Notes: a model not told the origin generated them from the letters alone. A stretch of 64,000 nucleotides of DNA from Acholoe squamosa (GCA_949317995.1 OX439050.1:19918061-19982060), one strand, 5' to 3'; shown: positions 11,234 to 23,189, numbered from the stretch's first letter. A program made the numbers and translations.

Positions 11234-13285
11234 ATGGATCAACAAATGAATGTTGATCAGTACTTCTCTGGAGTAGATGATAGCGACGTAGAATCGTTCT
11301 ATGACGCATCCAACAACTCCAGACAAGTGAGTCCTGAACGCCGTAGTGTTCAGCAAACAACTGATGTAGGTAGGCCTTATGTAGCCCCTCCATCCGGAAG
11401 TTTGAGTGGAGAGCTGGCAGGAGTCCAGTCACATGACAGGGCTCTAATGCCACGTCCCCCTCAACTGCCGCCTCGTCTGGGTGGGAGTACCTCATCCGGT
11501 GCTTTGGGACCTGCTTCTCCGGTTGACAGGCCAATGTACCTAGAGCTGCCCCTACCAGACAGTCCCGAATGGCACGATGTAGCCGGTCCCTATGACGGAC
11601 GGATGTTAGCTATTTCCGACAAAATGCTGATACCCACCTGTTATGGGACGCCCAGAGAGGTTGACGAGCGTGTTGTCAACGTGATCTGGGAATGTGCTCA
11701 TCCGCAATGGGCTAATACCTTTCCGGAAGCCTGGCTGATGGATTACCATCAGATGGCCAAAGGACTGGTAGTCCATTTATGGTTTCGTAAAGCCATCTGG
11801 GACGCAGAAATGGCTTTCCGAAGGAATACCTTCTATAGGCCTTCCTATGTGTCTGACAAAACGGGTTACACCGGTGTCAAGGCAGACGAGGTCTCTAGGT
11901 ACATAGATAGAGACCAGATCATACTTTTAGGAAGCAGCAGGTAACGCTGTTGTGGATTACTGTCCAGGGGTCCCCATTACGTCTCAAACCATTGAGGCAG
12001 AGGAGGCCCGGATTGGTGTGTCTCCACTAGACAGACTCGGGGTGATACAGGACCTCGTAGTACGTCTATTGGAGAGGCAGTATGCACTGGCGCACCCGGA
12101 GCTTGTCTCCGAGCCGGCACCCTTGCAGGTAACGGCCAAGATGGCTGATCGAATGGAGCGTCTCATGTCTCCTGCTGAAACTCCTACCTTGGGAGGTGCA
12201 GCAGAAGTACCTGAGGAGGCTCCATCCGGTACAGATGGTTCTCCTAAGACTGCTCAGTCTACCCCCACGGAGGCTGAGCAGAAGTCAGGGAAAACCGCTA
12301 GTGGAAAGGGTAAAGGAACCCCCACTAAAGGTAAAGGTAAAGGGAAGCGGTCAGGAACCGAACCCTCTACCAGCACGAGTGTGGCCGACAGTACCCAAAC
12401 TCGTCGGGTGTCCCCACGCTCGGCCAATAGGAAGGGAGCTAAGGCTTCGGATGTCTCCGGCAACGAGACGGATGCATCCGAGCCTGGCACTTCTACCAAC
12501 GGCAGATCCCGCAGACGGAATAAGAAGAAGGTTAACCAATGTAAACCTGAACTTATCGAGGTAGATGTTCAAACTGAAACTCCGGAAGTTGAACAGGCTG
12601 TCTCAACCGTAAAGGTTGAGCTCAGTGTGCCAATCGTCAAGCTACACGACGTAATGGCCGATTTGAGTGGGGACGCTCAAGATGCTGCAGCCCAGGTTCT
12701 CGCAGGTCAAAAACCTGTTGTGCAACCTGTGGATGTACCATCCGACCCGGAGGGAGAGGAGCCGGTTGACCCAGTTGTGGATGTCACTCCGACCGACGAG
12801 CAAGAGGCTGCTATCTGGGAAAACGCCAATAGCAACTTTGCCGACTTCATTCCTCTACACAGGGGACACCTGAAGGGGAGTAAATCCATGTGGAGACTAC
12901 CCCCTCGGATCACCTGTGAGAAGCATGAAGATATGGAGGAGTGGCTTCGCAAGAAGCTCTCCGACAGGAAACCGGCCAATATGTACTGGATCTATTGGGA
13001 ATTCGTTAAGAATTCACCCAATGGTCTGTACAACTATGACCAGAAGGGTAAACTGAAGTTTGCCCTGGATGAGTACTACGGGGAGGATCGTAAGGATTGT
13101 CCCTTTCAACGTTGTACTCAGAGTGAAGGTGAGGTTGAATTCTTCTTTGAGAAAGACGAGTTCCTTCATCATCTCGTGGAGGTTCACATGCACCAGAGGC
13201 CGGAATATGTCTGCGATCGAGAGGTTGGCAAGAAATCTGCTAAATGCACAGGATGTGTCACTCCCCGACGCGGGGCTACAGATCT
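11234..13285 (+). pseudogene. gag: Gag-like protein of element A, frameshifted and truncated
   Basis: ATG at 11234 opens 236 codons (to 11944). A +1 shift near 11930-11945 then leads into a second frame (from about 11940), which stays in A sequence to about 13285. The first part has an acidic, Ser/Pro-rich N-terminus and a compact region rich in Trp and aromatic residues (about 11560-11900), possibly the capsid-like fold. The second part is low complexity: Ser/Thr/Lys-rich with KGKGKGK and RSRRRNKKK basic patches. Near the end, a C2H2-like array (CPFQRC ... FLHHLVEVHMH, about 13100-13193) and a further Cys pair replace the usual CCHC knuckle. The ORF then crosses into element C DNA and loses meaning. 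Identity as gag rests on position just downstream of an LTR/leader of the same unit as the pol at 86-3668. Confidence 0.65.
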
Positions 13286-14530
13286 GTCTCCCTGGGGTTT
13301 GGGGACCAAGAAAGCTGGGGAGTTCCACTCACAGGGCTTGGTGCATTCTTCAATGACACCTTGCTGTAAACATTTATCTAACAGCTCTCTTTGGAAAATC
13401 TCTTTCTTGGGTGACATTTTATAGGATGGTCTGTTGCAGGGTTTGAAATCAGGGATTAATTCTAATTTGACTTCATTTTCAACATTTAATCCTATAGCAC
13501 TCTCATTTAATACAAAAGCCTCTCTATTTGATTCAACAATGTTTTTGATTTGTTGTTTTTGTACCTCAGTGAGCTTGTCACATATTGTATATTTTAGAGG
13601 GTCGTCCCCTTTGGGTAGTTGATCCAGGGGATCATCTCCACAATTGATGGGGAGCATGTCTTTGTCAGAGATTATGCTGTTGAGGGAGTGTTGGCTGTTC
13701 AGTTTTCCAATGGGAATGGCTTTGTTTAGATTATTAAGTGCAAAAATGCCTAGGTTCATGTGCTTTTTGATGTTGATGGAAAAATCATTTGGGTTGGCCA
13801 CTGTTACCGGTATGATTTTTCTTGTTGACCTTGGTTCAACAAGGGCGTGTTTGATTAGTACCGGTAATGTTGTGTCAACATTTTCTGTGATGCCTGTTTT
13901 ACCTATCAAGGAATCAGGTCCTATGACAATTGCATTGAATGTGGATTCAGAATTTGGTGGCATGGTCAGACCTTTGGCTGCTCTTATGAAGTGTGGTGAA
14001 GGAGATTTGGTTCCAAAGGAAATTTTGGCCCTATATTTGGTCATAAAGTTTATGCCAAGAATTATGGGGTGATTTAGCTTTGGGACAACATGTAGTCTTG
14101 TTTTAAACTCTGTGTTATCGATCAGAAAGGTTATGGTGATGGAATTGTTGACCTGAACTGAGGATTTATCAGCTAGTAGGATAACCATACGAGATCTCCT
14201 ACCATGTCTGAAATTGGGGGTTGATATTATTTTATCTGCCATTTTCTGGCTGATAAAGGAAAGGGAGGCTCCAGAGTCTACAAGGGCTCTGTAAGAACTG
14301 CCATTGATATCAACATTAACTGCACCTTAAGTCAATTCAGTATTAATGTAAGAGGTCTTACCTTGCTGCCCATACTTACTGGTCTCGACTTTTAATTGGA
14401 GGGTGGAAATTCTCTTGTTCTGGTTTTCATAGAGGTCCTCACTGTCTGATGAGGAGTCTTCATCACAATTCACAAGGTGGGGGTCGCGGTTCTGTTGTTC
14501 TGCTGAATTTAATTCTGCTCCATCATTCAT
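13285..14530 (-). pseudogene. pol: Gag end, aspartic protease and start of RT, element C
   Basis: Reading down from 14530, an acidic Ser/Asp-rich stretch ends at TELT followed by a TAA (about 14327-14329). In the same frame comes the protease, with active site YRALVDSGASLSF near 14260-14300 and the second family motif PIILGINF near 14075. A linker leads to the RT start, with SYKMSPKKEIFQRELLDKCLQQGVIE and NSPAFLVPKP (about 13300). The sequence then switches to element A. The in-frame TAA between gag and protease could be a readthrough stop or a mutation; B has a sense codon at this place. RT palm, RNase H and integrase are absent. Confidence 0.8.
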
Positions 14531-14607
14531 GTGTGAAATATGGCATGTGGGGGACGTTCCAAAATGGGGGCGGGGCCGTAAGATGCATGGTGGCCCTCTA
14601 CTGGGTC

Positions 14608-16787
14608 CTATTCAATATTGTCATTGTAGTGATCTCCTTGTCCAGAATCAGGAGGTTGGCTGTCAGGATGGTTATCTCCTATCTTTTTGTTGTCATTTCT
14701 GCCTGGTGTTGGGTCCCTAGACTTCTTTTGTTGCTGGGTCCAATCATCAGGGATTGGGAAATCCGCTGGGACTAGTAGTTTCTGGAAGGAAACCTGGCGG
14801 GTGTTAGTGGGGGTGGAGGCAACAGGGATGAAAACAAAGTTATTTCTTGTGTCGCTGGACTTGGATCTGCTTTTGTTGCCTTCCTGAGATCTGCTCCTGC
14901 CTGGTGACTGATATCTATTCTTGGATCCTGATCTGTTGTTTGAGCCGGATCTGGAGCTGTTATAACCTTGCTGATTTTGGTTGTATCCTGACTTGGATTT
15001 ATCGTCATAATGCTTATTGTTGCTGTTTCCAGGGGGCTTGTTGTTATAACTGTTGTTATTGTACTGGTCCTTCCTGGATCTGTTATTGTTGTTGTTGTTG
15101 TTACCATTGTAACTGTTGTTCTTTTGTCCATTGTAGTTATTATAGTTCATGGCCCACAAGTCTGAAGATTGGTTTGAGGCATGGGCTGCTTTGGCTGTTT
15201 CTATGACCAATTCTTGTCTTAATGCTGCAGTCTCGGCTTCCCTAATGCTTTTGGGGCTGTCTGAGAGTACAACATTAATTTTTTTATTTCATCCTTGAGG
15301 CCATTTATAAGATAGTCCACTTGTACAGGCTCATCCAGGTTACTGTTGGATAGCAATAAGGTCATATCTGCTATATATTCCTCTACAGTCTCTTTGGGCT
15401 GCTGTTTTCTGTTTCTGTACCCTTTGATTATTGTGGCAGGGTCAGGCTGGTTGAACCTGCTGAGAAAAGTGGTATAGACCGCCTCAGTGTCATACATGAT
15501 TGGTTTGTCAAAAATGTTTGTGAAAAACCATTGTGCTGCTCTGCCCTTTAAAAAGGTATACATACAGGATGCATGCATTGTTGGGCTGCGGGGGTATGCA
15601 TTTCTTATATAGAATTTGAACTCTGCCAGAAATCTGGCTGCAGACCTGTAGGGTGAGGGCTTGTCAAAGGGTTCTGGTTTGTTGAAACAGCTTAATTGAG
15701 CAGATGTGAGTCGCTCAGGTTCAAAACACCTGTATCCAGTGGGAGCAGAGAAATTGGACTGTCCTAGATTTGGTATCATTGGTGTGGATTGAGCCGCAGG
15801 GTGGTTGGCAGCTGCTTGGGCAGGTGGTGTGTTTGTAAACAAACCATACATCGGTATAGGGTTGTTGTAGGGCGTGTATGCCTGGTGGGGTGTGTATACA
15901 TGGTTGTATACACTGCCTGAAAATGATGTGGCGGCTACCGGTAATGGAGGAGTGGTAGAGGGCGCCATCTGGTGGGTTGTGGCTGAACTGCCAAAACCTG
16001 TCGCTATGGTTCGGGCTGTATTTTGGAAAAGGCTTGGGGGGCTGAGCCTGTACCCTACTGGCAATGATGTTGGCGTAGAGGTGCTCATAACCTGTGAAGG
16101 TTGGCCTGAGGGGGGTAGCCTAGTGTTGGTGGGTGAGAAATGGCTGTTTTGGCCTTGGTTGGTAGGTGTCCTTGTCCTGTCAATAGCCCTGAATATTTCA
16201 GTTCTCATTCCATCAATGTTTTTGTTGATTCTGTCAGACAGATTGGCTGACGCTATTTCAGACCTTCTCAGGACATCAGCATTGTCCTGAGCTGCTCTTC
16301 TTTGTATGTGGCCAATGTCATTTTCCAGGTGTGATTTCCAGGTGTCCATGTCATTCAATCTGTCATTTATCCTTGACAGTTGGCGGGAGGAGTCGTCTCC
16401 AATCCTTTTTATTTCAGCAGACAATAAGTTCATTTGTCCTGTTAATAGGTTGGAGAGGGAGGCATTGACTGCCTGGGTGCATTCTCTGACTATATTCCTC
16501 GTCATGTCATCCTGGTTGTACTCTGGGGGTGGGGCTGCAGTGGCCATGTTTTGATAGGCAGGTGCCCTGTGCAGGTGGGGGAAGGTTACTTCTGTGTCTT
16601 CTTCTGAAGTGGATTTTGTTTGTAAGTGGGCAGGGATGTGACTGCTTCTGTGTAGGATGGGAGTAGTAGCCACGAGGTCGCCTCTTCTAGCTTCTTTGAA
16701 GTCTGTAAAATACAGGTGTATTTGGCCTGTGAGGGGAGGATGATTGTACCCTTCTCCTGGGCCTATGGGTGGGGTATGGCCTCTCAA
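14608..16787 (-). pseudogene. gag: Gag protein of element C, frameshifted
   Basis: The first frame (16787 to 15219) has an ATG-led segment from about 16547 (MATAAPPPEYN), with a coiled-coil-like region (about 16490-16200), a Pro/Thr-rich hinge, and a retrotransposon gag domain (about 15690-15290) recognisable from AAQWFF ... FLSRFNQP ... KQQPKETVEEYIADM. A shift near 15215 moves into the frame 15210-14608. That frame holds a low-complexity Asn-rich tail (runs of N, then SRS-type repeats) in place of a zinc knuckle. The Asn-rich, basic tail probably binds RNA, which is inference. Confidence 0.8.
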
Positions 16788-17682
16788 AAGATCTGGCCCT
16801 TGGTGGCATGCTCAGGGATGAATTTGGTACTGGAGGTGTCGCCTTGTCTTCTTCAGAAGTAGAGTAGGAGTAATAAGGCCTAGGGTTGCCTCCAGGTTGG
16901 TTGCTATCAGGCTGTGGGTTTTGGTGTGGCCTTAGCAAATTAGTGAGATTGGAGATGTCTTGCCACTGCTCTTCTAAAATACGGTTTATCCTGTCTAGAA
17001 AAACAGAGGGGCTCTCACCACACTGGTAGCTTGGTGTAGCGCCGGTTGGTATCTGCTGTGCACGTCCTGTGTTAAGTCTGTTTTCTCTCCACTTGTGGAT
17101 TGCTGAGTCTAGCCTGCTCCTCCAGTAATTGTCTGCTACTGATGGGTGGGCTTGGATATCTGGTACAGTGAGGTTGTCCCAACTTAGGTCTGGTGTACAC
17201 TGTGGACCAGAATCACTGCTGGATGAAGGTGACCCTCCAGCAGCTTCCAGGGCGTCCTGCAGGCTATTGGATCTTTCCTCTAGATGGCTATCTAGGTGGA
17301 GGTGATCAGGTGATTGATTTACAGGCGTGCTGTATGTGGTACTTTGAAGACCACCTAATCTTAGGGGTGGTGATTCTGAGGGTGAATAACCAGGTAGGGT
17401 GAGGTTTAAACCTGGTGGTGGGGCTCCTGCTGGTGTGCTGGTATGTGCACCTGTGTTGGTGTCCACTATGGTGGATGAAAAGGGTAAGGTGTTTGAACTC
17501 ACAGGTGTTTGTTTATGTGTACGTCTGTGGACTGGCAGCACTGGGTCCAGTTGGAGCACGTCTGGCGAGGAGTCTATCAGGGTGGTGTACTGTGTACTGG
17601 TGGCTTCTTGCTGATCTCTGTCTGGAGATGTAGGGATACATTGTGGGGCTGGCTCCTTTGGTAGGGTCTCACTGTTGTCCAT
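16687..17682 (-). CDS. Leader protein upstream of gag, element C
   Basis: ATG at 17682 lies 52 bases inside the LTR end. It encodes 331 residues, Pro/Ser/Thr-rich, with no known domain except a short segment with Trp and charged residues (about 17150-16950, RILEEQWQDISN) that could be a helical part of the gag precursor. The N-terminus matches the first residues of the element B ORF at 5325. The frame overlaps the start of the gag frame, so it is probably the N-terminal part of the same Gag precursor separated by a frameshift. Confidence 0.55.
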   Translation of the reverse strand: MDNSETLPKEPAPQCIPTSPDRDQQEATSTQYTTLIDSSPDVLQLDPVLPVHRRTHKQTPVSSNTLPFSSTIVDTNTGAHTSTPAGAPPPGLNLTLPGYSPSESPPLRLGGLQSTTYSTPVNQSPDHLHLDSHLEERSNSLQDALEAAGGSPSSSSDSGPQCTPDLSWDNLTVPDIQAHPSVADNYWRSRLDSAIHKWRENRLNTGRAQQIPTGATPSYQCGESPSVFLDRINRILEEQWQDISNLTNLLRPHQNPQPDSNQPGGNPRPYYSYSTSEEDKATPPVPNSSLSMPPRARSFERPYPTHRPRRRVQSSSPHRPNTPVFYRLQRS

Positions 17683-17733
17683 GGCTCATGAGAGGTGGTA
17701 ACTGTGGGATGATACGTGAGGGTTTTCCACCAT

Positions 17734-18854
17734 TGTCAACGAGTCTGTAAAAGATGAATAAGGATGAATACAGACGAATCAGGAATCCAGTTTGATATCC
17801 ACTTTATTCATTGAAGTCCACGAGGTATAGATGGTGATACAGTATAAAGGTGCCCAACAGTGTCCAAGCCTAGCCCTTGAGCCAAGGGCTCTTGTCTCAC
17901 GTGAGTGTGTGTGGTATGAAGTATGAAGGTAGAAAAGATGAGTGAGCCGCACCATCTACAGGTATTTATAGTAGGAGCTGCTCACCCAGCTCATCCTAAA
18001 AATAGTATCAGGTGAGCTAAATATAGTAACTGGGGAACTCCAGTGCAGGTATGTAGGTGGGTCCTAAACATAGCACTGGGGTTCACAGAGTTCGGTATGG
18101 TTCTAAATGTGACTCATCCTAACAAAGTGGTACTGAAGTCGCACATTTAGAAGCCTAGATATAGGCTTCTCAAGTGGTACAGTGTCAAAAATATCATATT
18201 TTTTAAAATTGATATTTTAGCATTTTTCTAACCTATGGGTAGATATCTTTCAGAATCATTGCCTACTAAACTAAATTTAAGCCCCAAATGCCTAGAAGAC
18301 ATAGCTATAGTTTTCCTGGTTATATGGAATTACATGGGAATTATATAGGATTCATAAATTATTATATGTTTAAAATGTCAATTATCTCAGATTAATCGAT
18401 TTTTAATTCATCCGACTAAATTTACCGATGGAAGATCCTTAGAGGACCACCTGGTTCAAATAGGCAAGTGTTATATACCAAATGAAAGCTCTTGATGAGC
18501 TGTAAATGAAAATGCCAATAACTAAACATTTTGTATGTGCGACTTCCGTACCATTTTGTAAGGATGGGTCACAAATATAGCTGCTGGGAATTCCCGGTAT
18601 GCTGTGACCTGCTCATGATCAATGGGCATGTCCTCCAGCAGGAGGAGTTGGTCTAAACATGGCTGCTAGGAATTTCCAGCATGCAGCGAGCTGCTTGTGA
18701 TTGACGGCGTATCCTCCAGTGGGAGGAGGCGGGGTCACTGAGTGCAGTTGACACCGCCAGCCTTTGGTCTATGGGTATGGCTTGGCTTGTGGGTAGACTC
18801 GGACACTGGGTTACATGGTAGAGTCAAAGGTGAAAAATAAATATGATATGTACA
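17734..18854 (-). repeat. Putative 5' LTR of element C
   Basis: On the - strand it ends GTTGACA at 17734, the same last bases as the B LTR, and is followed by a TGG primer site. TATAAATA at about 17963-17970 and AATAAA at about 17804 (both - strand) fit promoter and polyadenylation signals. U3 contains diverged repeats of a CTAAACATAGC-type block (about 18017, 18063, 18575, 18655) and a nested inverted-repeat element. The outer edge near 18854 (TGTACATATC on the - strand) is a guess because the partner LTR is not in the window. Confidence 0.5.
18108..18573. mobile_element. 466-bp inverted-repeat element nested in the element C LTR
   Basis: The left arm begins TGTGACTCATCCTAACAAAG and the right arm ends with its near reverse complement (GGATGGGTCACA). 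The arms match over roughly 45 bases with several mismatches, including the block around GTACTGAAGTCGCACAT. The interior is AT-rich and non-coding. It is probably a non-autonomous DNA element (MITE). Confidence 0.6.
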
Positions 18855-18965
18855 ATACCTATAACGGTCTACTGACAATAGCTAGAACTTGCATATTATC
18901 CGTTATACAATGGATTCTTTTATTTCTATAACTAGAATTTTAACCTCATCATAAAAGGGTACAAT

Positions 18966-20007
18966 TCATACACATTGATATTCCTGTGGTGATTTTATTA
19001 GATTATCAAGTATTGGAGGGACAGTAAAAGGGTCTACACCGAGATTAAATTTATCAAATGATGTCCAGTCTCCATACAGAAAATCATTGCCCATCCAAGC
19101 GCCAAAGCCCTTAATAGAGGAATCCGAATACATTGGGGTATCTATCAAGTCATTAAGGATAAAACTTTTACAGTTAAAAGTTTCACAAATATCCAACCAC
19201 AAATGCATGTCCTGTCTAGTACATTCAGATACTTTAATATAACCCCTAGGCTTAGCCCATGCACATAAATCAAAAATTCTTCTACTGAACGTTTTTCCTC
19301 CTTTGACTACCTGAGAGCAAAAAGACATTAATCTACCAATCCTCTCCAGATTCTTCTTAGAGATGAACCTTTTACTAACATTGTCCAATAGAATACCCTG
19401 CGTTTTTAATACCTTATCCTCAGGTAGAGATAACTCTAGTTTTGAAGAATTGATGATAATACCTAGAAATTTGCATTCCTGTCTTGGATCAGTCACTTTC
19501 TCCTTAGAAATTACAAAACCCATGTACTCCATACATTCCATCAACAAATTTCTTTGGCTGAGGCAATCCTCATAATTTTCAGCCATGACTATAAAATCGT
19601 CCAAGTAGTTGACAATTCTTTTAACACCATAAAACTTTGCTACCTCCACAATAAAGTCTGATATTCTATTGAATATATAAGGCGCACACTTTAGACCAAA
19701 TTTCAATCTATTGCTAACATACCCGGTAGTACTCGTCTCCAAGCATAAAATTCCACCTGAAACCCTGCATAGTTGTATGGGGGCCATATACATTTATAGT
19801 TCTATAAGCAGATTTTAAATCTACAACACACATGTAATCATTCCTATCCAATTGAGCAGTCACTGTGCTAATATTGTTGTAGGAAGGAGTAGAACTAGTG
19901 GTATCCATGAAATTATTAATGGAGATTTTCTCTGGCATACTACAACCTGTTATTGGTCTCAACTTGCCATTAGATTTTTCCACCCCCCCTCCAGCGAATG
20001 AATACAC
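18966..20007 (-). pseudogene. DIRS-like reverse transcriptase / RNase H fragment
   Basis: Two frames on the - strand together read as RT. The first (20007-19714) has KSNGKLRPITGCS, VVDLKSAYR and QGFRW. The second (19793-18966) has FGLKCAPYIFNRISDF, the catalytic box YLDDF and FLGIII, followed by an RNase H-like start (MYSDSSIKGFGAW). The wording FGLKCAPYIFNRISDF and SAYR with a reduced RNase H is typical of tyrosine-recombinase retroelements (DIRS/Ngaro). There is a frame change at about 19750 and no recombinase or terminal repeats, so it is a remnant. Assignment to DIRS rather than another RT class is by motif style only. Confidence 0.7.
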
Positions 20008-21555
20008 TGAGGTTTACTCTCAGATTTTGAGACAAGACCCGCCTCCAATTTGTCCAATAATATACCACAAAATTAATTGTAAAATTCTCCTTCAAGAATA
20101 GATTTATAATTCTTACAGTCATAGGTACTTTTACAGTCTGGGTCTACAATCTTGAAACCTTGGACGAAGCCATGCCATAGAAAATTAGCCTCAGTATCAC
20201 TAATATTAATGAGACCTTTCTATCAGAGAAAAGAAGCCACTCTGCATGGCAAAATTTGGGCTTTTTCCCCACAAATATAATGAACACACTAACACACACC
20301 TTCCATACAACTGCCATACACCCTGATGCTAGGTAACCCTCCGACATTTATTAGCAGCCCTGCACAGTCTATTGCACACAACCAATCAGCTGCATGCATT
20401 AGTTGTAGATTTCCTCTAAGCAGGGACCAAGCTCTGGTTAGAGAGTATACATCTTGGGTTTGAGATTATGTGACAGGTGCAAAATCACATGATATGAATA
20501 TAATTATTAGGAATGCAAATATATATTTAATGCTTTTGATATTCTTTAAAGGTATATTGGAAGACCGAGATTCCTACTGAATTTCGTAACCCAAGAGTTA
20601 GAGGGGACAAAGACTAGGAACAGGTGAGGCACCATAGCATCAAGATGCCAAGACAGGTTAGAAAAAGCTTGACCTCTTCAGTTAAGGTCGAGTTTGGGTT
20701 CGAAAACTACCGCCCAATAGCACAGCACGTCCGATCACAAAGCCCAAGGAAACCATAGCTACCCATATCAAAGTAAGTATCCCACAGGCCAATATTGGGG
20801 GTCTTAAAGTGCTAATTTTAGAGCTGGGCCATTTTTAGCCCGCCATATTTCCACCAGAAACCATATTTCCCCATCATGATTCCAAGCACTTAATAACAAT
20901 TATATATAGACATAGATATCCAAGCTGGAAGCCATTATCAGTGGTATTGATGCTGGATCAACATAAACTCCTCTTGGCAGTCAAGCCATATTGAGTTTTT
21001 CCCCACATCCATAGCACATTAGCATGGGAAATCCAGTATTGATTAGCATACTGTTAAACCCCTCGTTATGCTAATAAGTAGTTGAACAGGCTCAAAAGGT
21101 TAGATACACACATTTCATCATAGTTTCCGAAATATGGGCCTTTGGAAATGGCTCAGAAATAAGACACAGAAAAAGCACTCTCACCCTGCTCACTTTGTGA
21201 GGCCATGAAATGTGAACCGCATGCTAATATTAAGCTTAGATATTTTGCACAGCTCTATCAATTGGAAACAATGGGGTTTGCTGAGTCCTTTCTATGGCAT
21301 TATATATTTATCATTCTATGACGTTTTTATTTAACTTAGTACCTTGCATACAACATATCCCTTTTATAGGCCTGTAAGGCACATGCTGCACATGTTTTCA
21401 TTTTTTTTAATAGGAATGTAAGGCTATTTTCACTTCAAGGAAGAGTTTGGCTTGATATGAAACCGATCCTTTTTCTTCATATGGAGAATGAAATTTAACA
21501 AATAAATCTATATCAAAGCTCATTCTCAACATCAACAAAATGTACATAACATTAC
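20008..21555. other. No recognised gene
   Basis: The region is AT-rich without ORFs of interest. I see no tRNA, no clear repeats and no further SLC22 exon. Confidence 0.6.
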
Positions 21556-21749
21556 TCTTGCATATGGAGCTATGATATTTGGGATTGTAGCCAAGGTGGT
21601 GAATACACCTGGTGCCCTATTATGTATCTGTGTTGGGTAGAGCTCCAACGAGTAGAGGTAGATGGTCATAAAGCTGGCGGTTATACCAAGTTTACCCAGC
21701 ACATGAAACACCACCACCATTGGCACCCAGTTAAAGTGGAGATTGTCCT
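21556..21749 (-). CDS. Exon of an SLC22-like organic ion transporter
   Basis: A 194-nt exon is flanked on the - strand by an acceptor (CCTTTTCCAG, ending at 21750) and a possible donor (GTAATG at 21555). It encodes two transmembrane-like helices around the family signature: LGKLGITASFMTIYLYSLELYPT and then NIIAPYA, which match the late transmembrane region of SLC22 / organic cation transporters of the major facilitator superfamily. The ELYPT motif is intact and there are no stops. Neighbouring exons are not visible, and the Polinton lies 730 bases upstream of the exon. It may be part of a long gene with exons outside the window or a lone pseudogene fragment. Confidence 0.65.
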
Positions 21750-22475
21750 CTGGAAAAGGAATTATTAATTCTGTATTAAATGCTTAATAATTTACATTAA
21801 CTTATGAAGTTAGAATGAATTTCCTTTCTTTTTAATTTATTTAATTACTTGAAGTATACAGTTATGTCTAGCATAGTTGATGTTGTATTTATAAGATTTC
21901 ATTGTCATGTAATAAAGCAGGTTGTGTTTCAGTATAGAAAATGAGGTTCCCATACCGGTTTAAGGTGGCAACCTTTAACCATACCATATTTAGTAGTCTT
22001 TGTGACAGGCCAGGCATAAATCACTTGCTAGCACTCCATTTTAGAGTGGACTTATCAATTGATTGTGTGGACTACTCATCAAATGAACTACAAGATAAGA
22101 CAAGAATGAAATAACATTGATTTATTTTACTATCAACTGGTACTGTGCCTAGTCATTTCCATACGCCTTTATATATCCAATTCTGGTAAGGAATGAAGGT
22201 ACACATGTCTCTCTCCTCACTCCGCCATATCCATGTGTAGCCATCAGCGCAGACATTGAGCTAATCTCTTTTATTTAGCTGCAGCGCCCCCATGCAGAAT
22301 AGCAGCAAACTATAGAACAGAATAAAAGGACAATAAGTATTACTGTGCATTATAAACAAATTTATTCAAATATGACAACCAACAACAAGATTGCTTGTGA
22401 GGTACTTCAGCATTACTGAAATGGGGCCATCCATGTCATGTTGGCGGGGGGGGGGGTGGAAATCAATGTCTCCTA
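21750..22475. other. No recognised gene
   Basis: The sequence is AT-rich, with a poly-G run at 22445-22456 just before the Polinton end. Nothing else stands out. Confidence 0.6.
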
Positions 22476-22905
22476 AGTAGTATAGTATGTATCGGAACAA
22501 GACTATAGTTAAGTACTGTTTATTACTCACTTGACCTGCAGCCAATCAGAGGCTTCCATTTGGTCAAGTGACCCATTGCCATGGCAACGTGACCTGCTTA
22601 GGGGGTCACATGACCACCTTTCAGCCAATCAGAGGCCAGCATTCTGGTAACCATGCTAACATGACCTACTTAGGGGATTAGCAACCACCACTCAGCCAAT
22701 CAGAGGCCAGTATTCTGGTAACCATGGTAATTTGACCTACTTAGGGGATTAGCGGGTCACGTGGAACCTCTCAACCAATTAGAGGCCAGCATTTTGGTAA
22801 CCATGGTAATGTGACCTATTTAGGGGACTAATAGCCGCCATTATGACCTAATTAGGGGATTAGTCACGTGACCCCTAAGGGGTGGGGCTAATTATGCAAA
22901 TAAGG
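22476..22905 (+). repeat. Left terminal inverted repeat of the Polinton
   Basis: The outermost 50 bases match the right end almost perfectly. Inside, a unit of about 80 bases (CAGCCAATCAGAGGCCAGCA, then GGTAACCATG, GTGACCTACTTAGGGGATTAG) is repeated about four times with changes. Each unit carries the CCAAT-type motif AGCCAATCAGAGG. Confidence 0.9.
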
Positions 22906-23189
22906 TTTTGTATATTTTTATGTGTCATAACATATGTATGAAATAAAAACACAACAAAATAAGTTAATTTATTTTTTTAATTTTTCATTGAAACAACATT
23001 TCAATCAATCATTTTACTTTTTTCCTCAACCTTTCAGCAAACCGCAAAGTCGCACTTTGTCAGTGCACCCACAGTCGACCTTTTCCAACATACTCTGCAC
23101 TAGTTTGAATAAACCCAACACCATTTCGGCCAGACATAGGATATTTGTCTGCATGACTTGCACACGTTTCCAGCACCCTTCTTCCGTCT

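Larger units (their letters stand above)
13285..18854 (-). mobile_element. Gypsy-like retrotransposon C, 5' half on the minus strand
   Basis: On the - strand the order is LTR (about 18854 to 17734), primer binding site, leader protein, gag, protease and the first part of RT. The copy ends abruptly at about 13285, inside RT motif 1-2, where element A gag begins on the other strand. The right-hand LTR and most of pol are missing, so this is a truncated or rearranged copy. The leader protein and protease start resemble the fragments left in element B. Several frame changes in gag show it is dead. Confidence 0.8.
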
